From the NCBI RefSeq assembly GCF_017695955.1, contig NZ_JAAORO010000002.1, forward strand, positions 1-64,000: 64,000 bases of DNA, read 5' to 3'. The translations under genes and the position numbers were made by a program. The DNA is from Prochlorococcus marinus XMU1419. GTDB taxonomy: Bacteria; Cyanobacteriota; Cyanobacteriia; PCC-6307; Cyanobiaceae. Shown piece after piece: positions 1 through 8,464 of the stretch. Position 1 is the stretch's first letter, and every line of letters starts with the position of its first letter. The notes under the pieces are model-generated. The model was given only the letters and a program-made list of their open reading frames with translations, was not told the DNA's origin and searched no databases.

Positions 1-270
1 AAAAAGAGGAAGTTAAAAAAACAGTAATTAAGAAAGAAGAAGATAAGAAAAAGAATGAATTACCTCCGTTGCCAAATCTAGATATAAAGAAAAAAGAGGA
101 AATTAAAAAAACAGTAATTAAGAAAGAAGAAGATAAGAAAAAGAATGAATTACCTCCGTTGCCAAATCTAGATATAAAGAAAAAAGAGGAAGTTAAAAAA
201 ACAGTAATTAAGAAAGAAGAAGATAAGAAAAAGAATGAATTACCTCCGTTGCCAAATCTAGATATAAAGA
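1..270 (+). repeat. Three 90-bp in-frame tandem repeats
   Basis: Copies at 1-90, 91-180 and 181-270. Copies 1 and 3 are identical; copy 2 differs by one base (g12 against a102, Val to Ile). The array probably continues left of the window, because copy 1 begins exactly at the edge. Near-identity at DNA level points to recent expansion or ongoing homogenisation. Confidence 0.95.
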
Positions 271-401
271 ATAAAAAGGGATCTAAAGAAAAAGTTAATT
301 ATGGTAAAGATGAAGAATCAATTATGAAAAATAAAAAAGAATCAAGTGATAAAAATGAAGATAAATTTACTATGGATACAACTTTTTTGGATATTGATTA
401 A
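1..401 (+). CDS. C-terminal part of a tandem-repeat, Lys/Glu-rich protein
   Basis: The frame is open from the left edge (first full codon at 3) to the TAA at 399-401, so this is only the C-terminal end; the TTG at 69 lies inside a repeat and is not a credible start. Residues up to about position 270 form three copies of a 30-residue unit: a charged stretch (KKEEVKKTVIKKEEDKKK) followed by NELPPLPNLDIK. A non-repeated, charged tail of about 43 residues follows. No membrane segment or known domain is visible. The stop overlaps the stop of pilC on the other strand by four bases. Function unknown; a flexible spacer or extended surface or scaffold protein is a guess from composition only. Confidence 0.75.
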   Translation, partial: KEEVKKTVIKKEEDKKKNELPPLPNLDIKKKEEIKKTVIKKEEDKKKNELPPLPNLDIKKKEEVKKTVIKKEEDKKKNELPPLPNLDIKNKKGSKEKVNYGKDEESIMKNKKESSDKNEDKFTMDTTFLDID

Positions 402-1564
402 CCCATCTGGTTTATTAAATCAAACATAGGTAAATATAATGAAATAACAATTGTTCCAACAATAGCTGCAACAACGAAAATAACTGTTGGCTCCATAGCT
501 TTTGTAAGGACTGTTACAGCCTCTTCTACTTCTCTTTTATAAAAGTTCGCAATATTCTCTAACATAAATGATAAAGCGCCAGTTTCTTCTCCAATCTTTA
601 CCATTGAAACTAATAATTTGGGCATTACTTTTGATGTGCTAAAAGCAAAACTAAGTTCCTGGCCCTGAGTTATTAAGGATATTGATCGAGTAAGAGCTTC
701 TTTAATTACTGCATTATTTGAGGCATTGATACATCTTTCGATAGCTTCAACTAATGATATTCCTGAATTAATTAAAGTACTTAAAGTATCAGACATTGAG
801 GCTATCTCTGACTTAAGAAGAAGATCTCCAAAGAGAGGTATTTTTAAAAATAATTTATCAATAAATAATCTTCCGGGTTTCGTAGAGTAACTAGTCTTAA
901 AAAGATAAATTAATATAAAACCAATAATTGGAGCTCCAACAAAAAATCCTAAAGAAGTAACCACTCTTGAAAGGCTCAACATTAAACCTGTCAATGCTGG
1001 TAGTTCAGCACCCATACTTTTAAACATTTCATCGAAAGTCGGGACTATAAAAATTAACAAAGCAAGACTTATCGTAACTGCTAAAACAAGAACTGCGATT
1101 GGATAAATTAAAGCTCCTGTTATTTGGCCTTTTATCTTACTTTGTGCTTCCAGTAATAATGCTAATCTTTCTAAAACTTTTGACAAAATACCACCAGCCT
1201 CCCCTGCTTCAATTAAACCTACGGTTATAGGAGCAAATATTCTTGGATAAGAAGATAGACAGCTTGATAGATCTTCTCCTCCGCTAAGCTTTCTAGAGAT
1301 ATCAAATATACAAGCGCCAAATTTTTTGTTAGTCATATTTTCTGCCAATAACTCTAATCCCTGAGCTAAAGGGACTCCACTTTTAAGCATTACTGACATT
1401 TGGCGGAAGAAAACAAGTAAATCATCTTGTTTTACTTTTAATTTAGTATCTGGTTCAAAATCTAAGTAAGATGATTCGCCAAAAGTTACTCCAAAAATCA
1501 CAAGAGGAGGAGATCTCTTCGTAATTTTTTTTGAAACTATTGGAACTGAACCATACTCAGCCAT
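398..1564 (-). CDS. pilC: Type IV pilus inner-membrane platform protein PilC (GspF family)
   Basis: PilC/GspF proteins form the inner-membrane platform on which the PilB and PilT motors act. The 388-residue length is normal. Two T2SSF domains are visible: residues about 45-175, beginning at DLLVFFRQMSVMLKSGVPLA and ending in a long hydrophobic segment, and about 250-375, with the related pattern MSDTLSTLINSGISLVEAI. Three hydrophobic membrane segments lie near residues 150-175, 200-222 and 355-382. It starts two bases after the pilT stop and is the last gene of the pilB-pilT-pilC run. Its TAA overlaps the stop of the convergent repeat-protein gene. Confidence 0.95.
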   Translation of the reverse strand: MAEYGSVPIVSKKITKRSPPLVIFGVTFGESSYLDFEPDTKLKVKQDDLLVFFRQMSVMLKSGVPLAQGLELLAENMTNKKFGACIFDISRKLSGGEDLSSCLSSYPRIFAPITVGLIEAGEAGGILSKVLERLALLLEAQSKIKGQITGALIYPIAVLVLAVTISLALLIFIVPTFDEMFKSMGAELPALTGLMLSLSRVVTSLGFFVGAPIIGFILIYLFKTSYSTKPGRLFIDKLFLKIPLFGDLLLKSEIASMSDTLSTLINSGISLVEAIERCINASNNAVIKEALTRSISLITQGQELSFAFSTSKVMPKLLVSMVKIGEETGALSFMLENIANFYKREVEEAVTVLTKAMEPTVIFVVAAIVGTIVISLYLPMFDLINQMG

Positions 1565-1566
1565 AG

Positions 1567-2610
1567 TTATAATTTAATAGCTTTTTTATTTGAGGCTTTC
1601 CCTAAGGCCTCTTCTTCAGTAATCAAGCCATTTGAATATAATTGATTTAAACACTGTTCTAATGTATTCATTCCGAGTTGACTACCTGTTTGAAGCTGAG
1701 AGTAAATTTCACTAACTTTTTTTTCTCTTATTAAATTACCAATAGCTGGTGTATTGACCATTAACTCATAGGCTAATGATCTTTTCCCTTCTGTATTTTT
1801 GCAAAGCGTTTGAGACATTATACCTGCTAAAGAGGTTGAAACTTGTAATCTGGCTTGTTCTTGTTGATCTGCAGGGAATACATCAACAATTCTTTCTACT
1901 GTTTTTGATGCAGAAGATGTATGCAAAGTACCTAAAACTAGATGCCCAGTTTCGGCGGCGGTAATTGCGAGTTGTATTGTTTCAAGATCCCTCATTTCTC
2001 CAATGTATATAACATCAGGATCCTCTCTTAAGGCAGCTCTAAGGGCAGTTGAAAAAGAGTGAGTATCTCTTTTGACTTCTCTTTGATGAATTATTGAATT
2101 TTTGGTATGTTCAAAAATGAACTCTATCGGATCCTCAATAGTTAAAACATGCCTACATTGTGTTTCTAACATACAGTTAATAAATGCAGCCAAAGTAGTA
2201 GATTTCCCAGAACCTGTTGGACCTGTACATAAAACCAATCCTCTGTGCAATTTAGCTAAATTTATAAAAGCATCTGGCAAACCTAAATCTTTCCAATTTG
2301 GTAAATCATTTGGCAGAAGTCTTAAAGTCAGGCATCTTTTTTCATTTGCAACGTATGCATTAATTCTTAATCTTGATAACCCTTCAAGTCCTATAGATGT
2401 ATCTAAATCGCCAGTTTTATTAAATTCATTTAATTTGTCAGCCCCCATCAACTCTAAAAGTAGTTGATCCATATCCTCTGATCTTAGACTTTGAGGACTA
2501 ATTTTTATATCAGAATTGACTCTTACCGCAATTGGCGACTCCTCTTCTAAATGTATATCAGAGGATCCTGCTTTCATAGCAAAACCAACTATTTCTCTGG
2601 CAATAGACAT
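1567..2610 (-). CDS. pilT: Type IV pilus retraction ATPase PilT
   Basis: Cytoplasmic hexameric ATPase that drives pilus depolymerisation. Walker A GPTGSGKST is at about residues 129-137, the Walker B/Asp-box region reads REDPDVIYIGEMRD, and the His box reads TGHLVLGTLHT. The C-terminal AIGNLIREKK matches the AIRNLIRE signature of PilT and separates it from PilB. Length 347 residues, normal for PilT. The gene lies six bases after the pilB stop and two bases before pilC, so the three are almost certainly cotranscribed. Confidence 0.95.
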   Translation of the reverse strand: MSIAREIVGFAMKAGSSDIHLEEESPIAVRVNSDIKISPQSLRSEDMDQLLLELMGADKLNEFNKTGDLDTSIGLEGLSRLRINAYVANEKRCLTLRLLPNDLPNWKDLGLPDAFINLAKLHRGLVLCTGPTGSGKSTTLAAFINCMLETQCRHVLTIEDPIEFIFEHTKNSIIHQREVKRDTHSFSTALRAALREDPDVIYIGEMRDLETIQLAITAAETGHLVLGTLHTSSASKTVERIVDVFPADQQEQARLQVSTSLAGIMSQTLCKNTEGKRSLAYELMVNTPAIGNLIREKKVSEIYSQLQTGSQLGMNTLEQCLNQLYSNGLITEEEALGKASNKKAIKL

Positions 2611-2616
2611 GGGGAT

Positions 2617-4275
2617 TTAGTGATCAGATTTACAAACTCTAATAACTTCAGAGATAGTAGTTAGATGTTCTTTGACTAACTCTACACCGTATTGAGTTAG
2701 TGTAAGCATAGAGTTTTCATTTACTGCTATTTCTTCAACCTCTCTGTTTGTCATGCCATTAGAAATTGCATTTTGTATTTTCCTATCTAATAGTAATAAC
2801 TCATAAGCTCCAATACGTCCTTTATATCCGGAACCCTGGCATTGGGGACAAAGAGTATTTTCTCTTTTTCTAGCTGCTTTTTCTTCGGCAGAAAGTGAAT
2901 TTGCGTACATGATAGGAGTATTTCTTTTGATCTGGAAATCTGTCGCATCTTTCTCGGAAATTGGTCTTTTAATAGAGCATCCAGTGCAAACTTTTCTTAA
3001 AAGCCTTTGGGCTAAAACACCCCTCACGCTTGCATTAAGTTTATATTTTGGGACTTCCATGTCTAATAGCCTTGTTAATGAACTACATGATGAATTGGCA
3101 TGAAGAGTAGTAAATACAAGATGCCCTGTCTCGGCAGCATCCATAGATGATTCTGCAGTTTCGGGGTCTCTTGTCTCACCTATCAAAATTACGTCTGGAT
3201 CTTGTCTTAGGAAAGTTCTAAGTAGCATTGCAAATGTTTGACCTTTTGCATTATTTACTTGGACTTGGTTTATATCACCGCCTAAATCATATTCAATTGG
3301 ATCTTCAGCAGTAACAATATTTAGTTCACCATTATCTTTTTCTTGTAATGCAGCCGCCAATGTTGTAGATTTTCCGGAACCGGTTGGGCCGGATACTATG
3401 ACAATTCCATTTGAAGCATTCATTATTTTTCTAAAGTTTTTACGGACACTTTCAATGTGGATTAATGTATCTAAGTTTAAGGCTGAGGGATCGCTATTTA
3501 AAATTCTTAAAACCATTTTTTCACCATGTTTACTTGGTACGGTTGAACAACGAAATTCAAGTCTATTTCCTTCAAACTTTCTAAGGATTTTGCCATCTTG
3601 ACTAGCTCTCCTTTCAGCAATATCCATTAAGGCCATATTTTTTAGACATGTAACTAATTGCATACCTGGCCTTCTTGTCATAGACATAAATTTTTGCATT
3701 ACTCCATCTTTTCTTACTCTGATCTTATATCCATCTTCTTTTGGTTCGATATGTATATCAGATACATTATTTTTCTTGGAATTTATTAGAACCATCCCAG
3801 CAGCTTTTTGAATCTTACTTTCCATCATTTCTATAGCTAAATCTAAACTATCTTCCTCTTTTTCAAGTTCCTCGTTATCATCATCAAATTCAAAATCAAA
3901 TGTATCTTCATCATTCTCAGATGTTTCTTTAATAGCCTCTAAGACAGCATCCTCATCAAATTGAGATATTTCTATGCTATCTCCACTTATAAATCTCTCT
4001 TCAGAAGCCAAATCAAGAATTTCTTGTATTTCTTCTTGAGTTTTTTCAACAAATTCACATTTTTGATCTGATTGAGCCAACCTCTGTTTAATTGGTTCGG
4101 CAATAGTACCTAAATAAGAATAATTTGCAACAGCAATCTTAATTATTCCTGGCTTCATCGGAAGAGTTGTTTCTTGATATAAGGGCACAACAAGATTATC
4201 TCTGCACCACTGAAGAGAGAAATATTTATCAACTAATTTTCTTACACTTGATGCAGTGTATTGTGCCTTACTCAT
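2617..4275 (-). CDS. pilB: Type IV pilus extension ATPase PilB (GspE family)
   Basis: Motor for pilus extension. The N-terminal region (about 1-150) includes a very acidic linker near residues 115-150. The ATPase core has Walker A GPTGSGKST near residue 295, the Walker B region RQDPDVILIGETRD, and His box TGHLVFTTLHA. The zinc-binding cysteine tetrad CTGC...CPQC lies towards the C terminus, as in GspE/PilB. A longer reading from a TTG at 4308 is possible. I prefer ATG at 4275 (552 residues) because it overlaps the TGA of the preceding prepilin gene as ATGA and has GGAGG two bases upstream. It is followed by pilT and pilC. Confidence 0.93.
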   Translation of the reverse strand: MSKAQYTASSVRKLVDKYFSLQWCRDNLVVPLYQETTLPMKPGIIKIAVANYSYLGTIAEPIKQRLAQSDQKCEFVEKTQEEIQEILDLASEERFISGDSIEISQFDEDAVLEAIKETSENDEDTFDFEFDDDNEELEKEEDSLDLAIEMMESKIQKAAGMVLINSKKNNVSDIHIEPKEDGYKIRVRKDGVMQKFMSMTRRPGMQLVTCLKNMALMDIAERRASQDGKILRKFEGNRLEFRCSTVPSKHGEKMVLRILNSDPSALNLDTLIHIESVRKNFRKIMNASNGIVIVSGPTGSGKSTTLAAALQEKDNGELNIVTAEDPIEYDLGGDINQVQVNNAKGQTFAMLLRTFLRQDPDVILIGETRDPETAESSMDAAETGHLVFTTLHANSSCSSLTRLLDMEVPKYKLNASVRGVLAQRLLRKVCTGCSIKRPISEKDATDFQIKRNTPIMYANSLSAEEKAARKRENTLCPQCQGSGYKGRIGAYELLLLDRKIQNAISNGMTNREVEEIAVNENSMLTLTQYGVELVKEHLTTISEVIRVCKSDH

Positions 4276-5459
4276 CGCCTCCAAATCCCTCCTGGGTAGC
4301 ACCTGCAATCGTAATTATTTATGAAAAATGGAGAAACACAATAAGTTGGTGAGCCTACACCCATACACCTATCAATAGGCTGTTGATTACCGCCCCCGCC
4401 TCCTCCAGGAGGAGTGTAACAAGAAGACTTATTATATTCTTCTTCAGTTTGATATTCTGTATTACCACATAGATATACTGATCTTCCACATGGTGGAGTA
4501 GGGATTGAATGTGGTCCATACACAAAAGACCCTTTATGATTATTGTTTATGGCTGTTGTTTTACTTTGATTACATGCCTGAGCCTGATAATCAAGATTGA
4601 AATTGTACCAGGCGACTTGTGTAGTAAATGGTTCTTGTCCTGAATGAAACCAATATTTGGCCTTATTGCACTCTTCGATTGTTTCACCAATACCCAACCC
4701 ATCATCATCTTTTTTACTTATGTAACCACTCTGTTTTTTTTGATCTTTCCATTCTTGACAAACTGTTCCATATTTTTGTTTTACGAGAGCATCATATGCA
4801 GCTTGATCAGCAACAGGAGTACCGTTGAATAGCCAAACTGTTTTATCGCATGCATTTGTGTCGTTGTTCCATGTGACGGTATTACCATCACCGTTATCCA
4901 CTTTCCATTGGGCATAAGCGGTAAGACATTGATTTTTTTTAGCTGCTAAAGCGGCAGCAGCAGCAAATTGGGCAGCTTTTTCTGGGGACAAACTACAGTT
5001 TGCGCCTGCCCAACCTCTACATGAGTTTAAACTTCTATCTGCAGTTGGTATGCCTGTTTTAAGTACTTTTCCATCTGCAGATATTCTGTAATCAAAAGAG
5101 TATAATAAACTATCTTTATCATCAGAAGGTTCTAAGGCTGTCCATGAGCATTTATCCTTTCCACCTTCAACCCTGTATCCCAGGGTTGCTAATTTAACTT
5201 CATCTAGATTTTCGGGTCGAGCATCGCTATAAAATTTGTTTGGGTCTGTCGAGATTCTATATTGTCCAAGGCAATCAGAAATGTATCCATTCATAATTGC
5301 TTTCGCCTCATCAATTTTAGCTAATTTGATATTTGTCAATACACTTGGAATCGCAATGCCACCAAGTATTGTTAAACCAGCTATTACAACAACTAATTCT
5401 ATAAGTGTAAACCCTTTTTCAAAATATGAATTTCTTTTATTTTTAATGGATATCTTCAT
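4272..5459 (-). CDS. Large prepilin-like protein with class III-type N-terminal signal
   Basis: Begins with a basic leader and the prepilin cleavage site KGFTLIELVVVI (G at about residue 17, Glu at +5), followed by the hydrophobic pilin helix to about residue 45. PilD would process it. The rest, to residue 395, is much longer than a major pilin and contains many cysteines and tryptophans, an Ala-rich stretch near 165-175, and a six-glycine run near residue 350 before a Cys-rich tail. It could be a minor pilin or tip adhesin; that is inference. It lies upstream of pilB with a 4-bp ATGA overlap. Confidence 0.85.
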   Translation of the reverse strand: MKISIKNKRNSYFEKGFTLIELVVVIAGLTILGGIAIPSVLTNIKLAKIDEAKAIMNGYISDCLGQYRISTDPNKFYSDARPENLDEVKLATLGYRVEGGKDKCSWTALEPSDDKDSLLYSFDYRISADGKVLKTGIPTADRSLNSCRGWAGANCSLSPEKAAQFAAAAALAAKKNQCLTAYAQWKVDNGDGNTVTWNNDTNACDKTVWLFNGTPVADQAAYDALVKQKYGTVCQEWKDQKKQSGYISKKDDDGLGIGETIEECNKAKYWFHSGQEPFTTQVAWYNFNLDYQAQACNQSKTTAINNNHKGSFVYGPHSIPTPPCGRSVYLCGNTEYQTEEEYNKSSCYTPPGGGGGGNQQPIDRCMGVGSPTYCVSPFFINNYDCRCYPGGIWRR

Positions 5460-5568
5460 GACTAATATCCAAACTTTTATTCGATATGTATAGTAATTAT
5501 ATATTTAAAGAGATATTTACACCATATATTTATTAAGAGCAAAAATAATATTATAATTTAATTATCAA

Positions 5569-6060
5569 TTAGCCCTCATAAGATAAAATAAAAAGCTCGT
5601 CTAGGTAAGAAATTGATACATACCCTTCACTTGGATTAATTTCTTTAATCAATGCACCTTTCGGCAATAAATTTGTATTTTCCCCACCTATAGATTCAGT
5701 GTTTATAGATCCTTCATTATCTAAATAATTTACAACAGCATAGTTTTTATTTGAAATAGTAAGAAAACCTTTTAATTTAATATCTGATAATTTATTTGAG
5801 GTTTGCGAATCTAACTTAAATGGATCTTTTTTCTCAAATTTAAACGAAGATAAGATTTCTTCTCTATTTCTAAAAGGTCTCAACTCATATTGAATGGTAT
5901 TTAAATTTTTTTTCTCGATTGGTTTTGATTCATTACTAATACTTTCTTTGACAGGCACTTTGAAATCACTAAAGTCAAAATTATCTTCATTTTTCCCACC
6001 ACAACTTGATGTTAGAAATAAAAAGATAAATGTAAAAATTAATTTGAATTTATTTTGCAT
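5569..6060 (-). CDS. Putative PilP-like lipoprotein of the pilus cluster
   Basis: From ATG 6060 the protein has a lysine-containing start, a hydrophobic stretch and a lipobox LTSSC near residue 20, so it is a predicted lipoprotein of about 163 residues. After a disordered linker the pattern KKDPFKL...LKGFLTISNKNYAVV...GGENTNLLPKGALIKEI resembles PilP (DPF motif followed by a small beta domain). PilP links the inner-membrane PilMNO assembly to the secretin; the similarity here is weak and is my inference. An upstream start at 6093 is rejected because it lies inside a terminator hairpin. Neighbours are pilin genes on both sides, on the same strand. Confidence 0.65.
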   Translation of the reverse strand: MQNKFKLIFTFIFLFLTSSCGGKNEDNFDFSDFKVPVKESISNESKPIEKKNLNTIQYELRPFRNREEILSSFKFEKKDPFKLDSQTSNKLSDIKLKGFLTISNKNYAVVNYLDNEGSINTESIGGENTNLLPKGALIKEINPSEGYVSISYLDELFILSYEG

Positions 6061-6061
6061 T

Positions 6062-6103
6062 TTTATAAAAAAAACCTCAATTGAAAATATCAATTGAGGT
6101 TTT
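6062..6103 (-). terminator. Rho-independent terminator after the pilin gene
   Basis: A 13-base inverted repeat, AAAACCTCAATTG (6071-6083) and CAATTGAGGTTTT (6091-6103), with a run of eight T on the minus strand after the stem. It ends the pilin transcript from 6123-6584 and separates it from the lipoprotein gene. Confidence 0.9.
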
Positions 6104-6122
6104 CAAAATGATTTTGATAAAA

Positions 6123-6584
6123 TCACCAAGTACCTGTTGCTGAGCATCCTGGAGCATTAGGCCTACTACATGTTTTATTTACTTGACCATTCGCGGGGTC
6201 CATTTGGATAATGAAATTAGACTCAGTAGTTGGGTTTGCAGTATTAGTAGCCAATGCGCTGTAACACGTTGCGTCTGCTCCTGCAGAAACAGTATATCCA
6301 CTGTAGTTTCCAGGGAATGATTGGGCATTCGCGAATAAAGTTGTTTGATTATCTGAGGCTCGAATGACGCACTCCTTAACACCGTTTGCTAAACCGTTTT
6401 TCACCGCTGAAGCTCTTGCATTTGCTTGAACTCCTACAAATGCTGGAATAGCTACAGCAGATAAGATAGCAAGAACTGCAATAACAACAACTAACTCAAC
6501 AAGTGAGAAACCTTCCTCTCCTGGCTTTGTAGCAAGTGTTTTTTGGACTTTTTTATTTTTTAGAAAATTTTGTAATAAGGTCAT
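6123..6584 (-). CDS. Type IV pilin (PilA-like)
   Basis: A 153-residue prepilin. A positively charged leader ends at the peptidase site EEGFSLVELVVVIAVLAILS (G at about residue 24, Glu at +5), followed by the conserved hydrophobic alpha-1 helix with AIPAF. The C-terminal domain contains four cysteines, including a closing pair near residues 139 and 147, as in the D-loop of pilins. It has its own strong terminator directly downstream, which suggests abundant monocistronic expression, consistent with a major pilin. PilD for processing is divergently encoded next door. Confidence 0.88.
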   Translation of the reverse strand: MTLLQNFLKNKKVQKTLATKPGEEGFSLVELVVVIAVLAILSAVAIPAFVGVQANARASAVKNGLANGVKECVIRASDNQTTLFANAQSFPGNYSGYTVSAGADATCYSALATNTANPTTESNFIIQMDPANGQVNKTCSRPNAPGCSATGTW

Positions 6585-6660
6585 AGTAAAAAAAACAAAA
6601 CATGATCTATTATTTAAAGATTATATACAAAAGATTAAATAATTACAACAAAGTTTATTA

Positions 6661-7491
6661 ATGGCTTCTCAACTTAATAATTTAATACTGATAAAAAGTT
6701 TTTTGATCGGGATTTGTTTTGGGAGTTTCTTCAATGTTGTGATTTATAGGTTACCTCTTGAATTATCAATAGTTAGACCAAGAAGCTTTTGTCCAAAATG
6801 TAAATCAAGAATTTCTTGGCGAGAAAATATACCCTTATTAAGTTGGCTTATTCAAAAAGGTAAGTGCAGAAATTGTGAAAATAAAATTAGTATTTCATAC
6901 CCGATCATAGAGTTTTTGACGGGAGTCTTCTTTGTTATTTTAAATTTTTCATCACAACAAATTCACTCCTCGATTACCAATGAAATTTTTAGAAATTTAT
7001 TCAGTTGGATCTTTTTCTCAATAATTTTTTTAATAAGTTTGATAGATATCAACCATTTCTGGGTTCCTCAAAAGTTAATTAATTATGGATTTTTATTTGG
7101 GTTTATTAATTTAATTTTAGTTAAATTTATTGTTGGAAATTCTAATTTATATGATTTGATAAGAGCTTTTGCAACAATAATTGTCTCTTATTTATTCTTT
7201 GAACTTATAAGAAAGATTGCAAAATATATTTTTAAAAAAGAAGCATTAGGGCAGGGAGATTCTAAATTAATATCAATGATATCTGTGTGGTTGGGACCTG
7301 TTGGTATTTTATTGTCTGTGGGAATTTCATATATTTTTGCAGCTATTTTTGTGATATTTGGATTAAGTATGAATATTTTAAGAAGAAATCAATTTATCCC
7401 ATTTGCTCCTTTTTTGGCTATTGGTGGTTTAATGGTTTGGTTCTTCGGTAACGATCAAATTATTTTGAGTATATATGGCAAATTAATGTAG
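6661..7491 (+). CDS. pilD: Prepilin peptidase PilD
   Basis: Integral-membrane aspartyl protease that cleaves and methylates prepilins. The 276-residue sequence has the N-terminal cytoplasmic zinc loop with cysteine pairs C44/C47 and C69/C72 (CPKC and CRNC). The first catalytic Asp is in SLIDINH and the second in the GxGD motif GQGDSKL. About seven hydrophobic segments are visible, and the opening IGICFGSFFNVVIYRLP is typical. It is transcribed divergently from the pilin gene across 76 bp. Confidence 0.95.
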   Translation: MASQLNNLILIKSFLIGICFGSFFNVVIYRLPLELSIVRPRSFCPKCKSRISWRENIPLLSWLIQKGKCRNCENKISISYPIIEFLTGVFFVILNFSSQQIHSSITNEIFRNLFSWIFFSIIFLISLIDINHFWVPQKLINYGFLFGFINLILVKFIVGNSNLYDLIRAFATIIVSYLFFELIRKIAKYIFKKEALGQGDSKLISMISVWLGPVGILLSVGISYIFAAIFVIFGLSMNILRRNQFIPFAPFLAIGGLMVWFFGNDQIILSIYGKLM

Positions 7492-7549
7492 CCGTCGGTA
7501 TTTAAAAATTCAAATCATAAGATTTAAAGATAATCTCTTTATTGAATTT

Positions 7550-7699
7550 TTATCCAAAATTAACATTTTCTTGAAATAAACCAAATAAGTTATTTCCAAC
7601 TATTGCAGAAATTATTAATACAAAAGCTACTATAGCGAAAAGAGCGCTTACATCTTTTATGTCATAAGGAGCCTTGAATAGAGGTTTATTATTTGTCAT
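7550..7699 (-). CDS. Small single-pass membrane protein, 49 residues
   Basis: ATG at 7699, TAA at 7550-7552. A polar N terminus (MTNNKPLFKAPYDIKD) is followed by one hydrophobic helix of about 21 residues (VSALFAIVAFVLIISAIVG) and a short polar tail. This is the design of small photosynthetic or other thylakoid-associated subunits, but I do not recognise the family. It stands alone after pilD on the opposite strand. Confidence 0.6.
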   Translation of the reverse strand: MTNNKPLFKAPYDIKDVSALFAIVAFVLIISAIVGNNLFGLFQENVNFG

Positions 7700-8006
7700 T
7701 GATATTAATTATTTGAAAAATTTTAAATAATGGTATTATTTTAAAACTTATAGGGAAGTATAAGTTACGTTTATACGGGTTAAATTCATAAAATTATCTT
7801 AAATAAATAATGTACTAAGAGAGGATTTATGAAACTATAATTACGTTTTATTAATCTAAATGAAGTTTGGAAGTTATTTGGTTTAACTCTTAATTAAATA
7901 TGTCTTTGCAGAATTATGTTTTAATAGCGACTTTTGTATCCATTAATCCTAATTTAACCCTTATTAGAAAAATATATGATGATTAATTTTTTTAATCTTA
8001 ATTTGT
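7700..8006. other. Intergenic stretch, about 300 bp
   Basis: No convincing gene. It contains one perfect hairpin (AACTTATA at 7745-7752 with TATAAGTT at 7759-7766, GGGAAG loop) without a T run. A 28-codon reading frame at 7900-7986 points towards the terminator at 8007-8036 but has no other support. Confidence 0.4.
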
Positions 8007-8036
8007 AAAAAAAAAGCCGCTATGAGCGGCTTTTTT
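8007..8036. terminator. Bidirectional terminator
   Basis: GCCGCT (8016-8021), loop ATG, AGCGGC (8025-8030), flanked by nine A on the left and six T on the right. It can end transcripts from either side; on the minus strand it follows the YRG-motif gene at 8057-8158. Confidence 0.9.
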
Positions 8037-8056
8037 CCTTTTTTACAAGGAAGGAA

Positions 8057-8158
8057 TTAGCTTGTATAAGCTTTTCCTCTGTAGGTAAGTTCGTTGTGCT
8101 GCTTCTTCGCAACTTCTTTGTTCTGGATGTACTTTTGTCCTCTGTAAATAAGAGTCAT
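8057..8158 (-). CDS. YRG-motif small protein (DUF4278-like), 33 residues
   Basis: ATG 8158, TAA 8057-8059. The 33 residues contain two copies of the pattern [LI]-x-YRG-x-x-Y: LIYRGQKY at the start and LTYRGKAY at the end. This is the signature of the cyanobacterial DUF4278 family, whose function is unknown. GGAG lies about 10 bases before the ATG. Base composition is less AT-rich than its surroundings. It has a strong terminator 21 bases downstream and a long structured leader upstream, which suggests high or regulated expression. Confidence 0.8.
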   Translation of the reverse strand: MTLIYRGQKYIQNKEVAKKQHNELTYRGKAYTS

Positions 8159-8260
8159 TTTTTAAGCTCCGGTTTCGCTTAAGTCCCCGTTCCATGGCTT
8201 AAGTCGATTTGCGGCTTGCTTTAAGCAAGTTGAACGTTTTGGTAGCGGTTGCTACAAATT
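8159..8260 (-). promoter_or_regulatory. Structured GC-richer leader of the YRG-motif gene
   Basis: The roughly 100 bp before the YRG gene are clearly less AT-rich than typical intergenic DNA here. They contain a repeated 9-mer, GCTTAAGTC on the plus strand at 8177-8185 and 8197-8205, and a hairpin CTTGCTT/AAGCAAG at 8215-8229. This suggests a 5' UTR with secondary structure or a small RNA. No known riboswitch class was recognised. Confidence 0.4.
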
Positions 8261-8464
8261 TAGATTAACATGCTTTAAAATATCTTGTCTATGTTTTTAA
8301 TTAATATTCTTAATATTTTCAATAAAAATTTTGATTTCTTTTTTACAAACATGCAGTAAGTATTCTGAAAATTTATCCAGGTTACATTTTGTTCGTTTTT
8401 AGGAAGTAATTTTTATTTAATCGACTTTTAACTGTAAAATTCTTAAGATTATAGAATTTGTTTT

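Noticed and set aside
1776-3601. Reading frames of 60-120 codons on the plus strand across pilT and pilB
   Set aside because: They are antisense shadows of clearly coding minus-strand genes with full domain evidence.
6062-6093. Longer N terminus for the PilP-like lipoprotein
   Set aside because: It would be read through a terminator stem and would place 11 odd residues before a normal lipoprotein signal.
7900-7986. 28-codon frame ahead of the bidirectional terminator
   Set aside because: No ribosome site, no recognisable peptide; only the terminator at 8007-8036 supports it.
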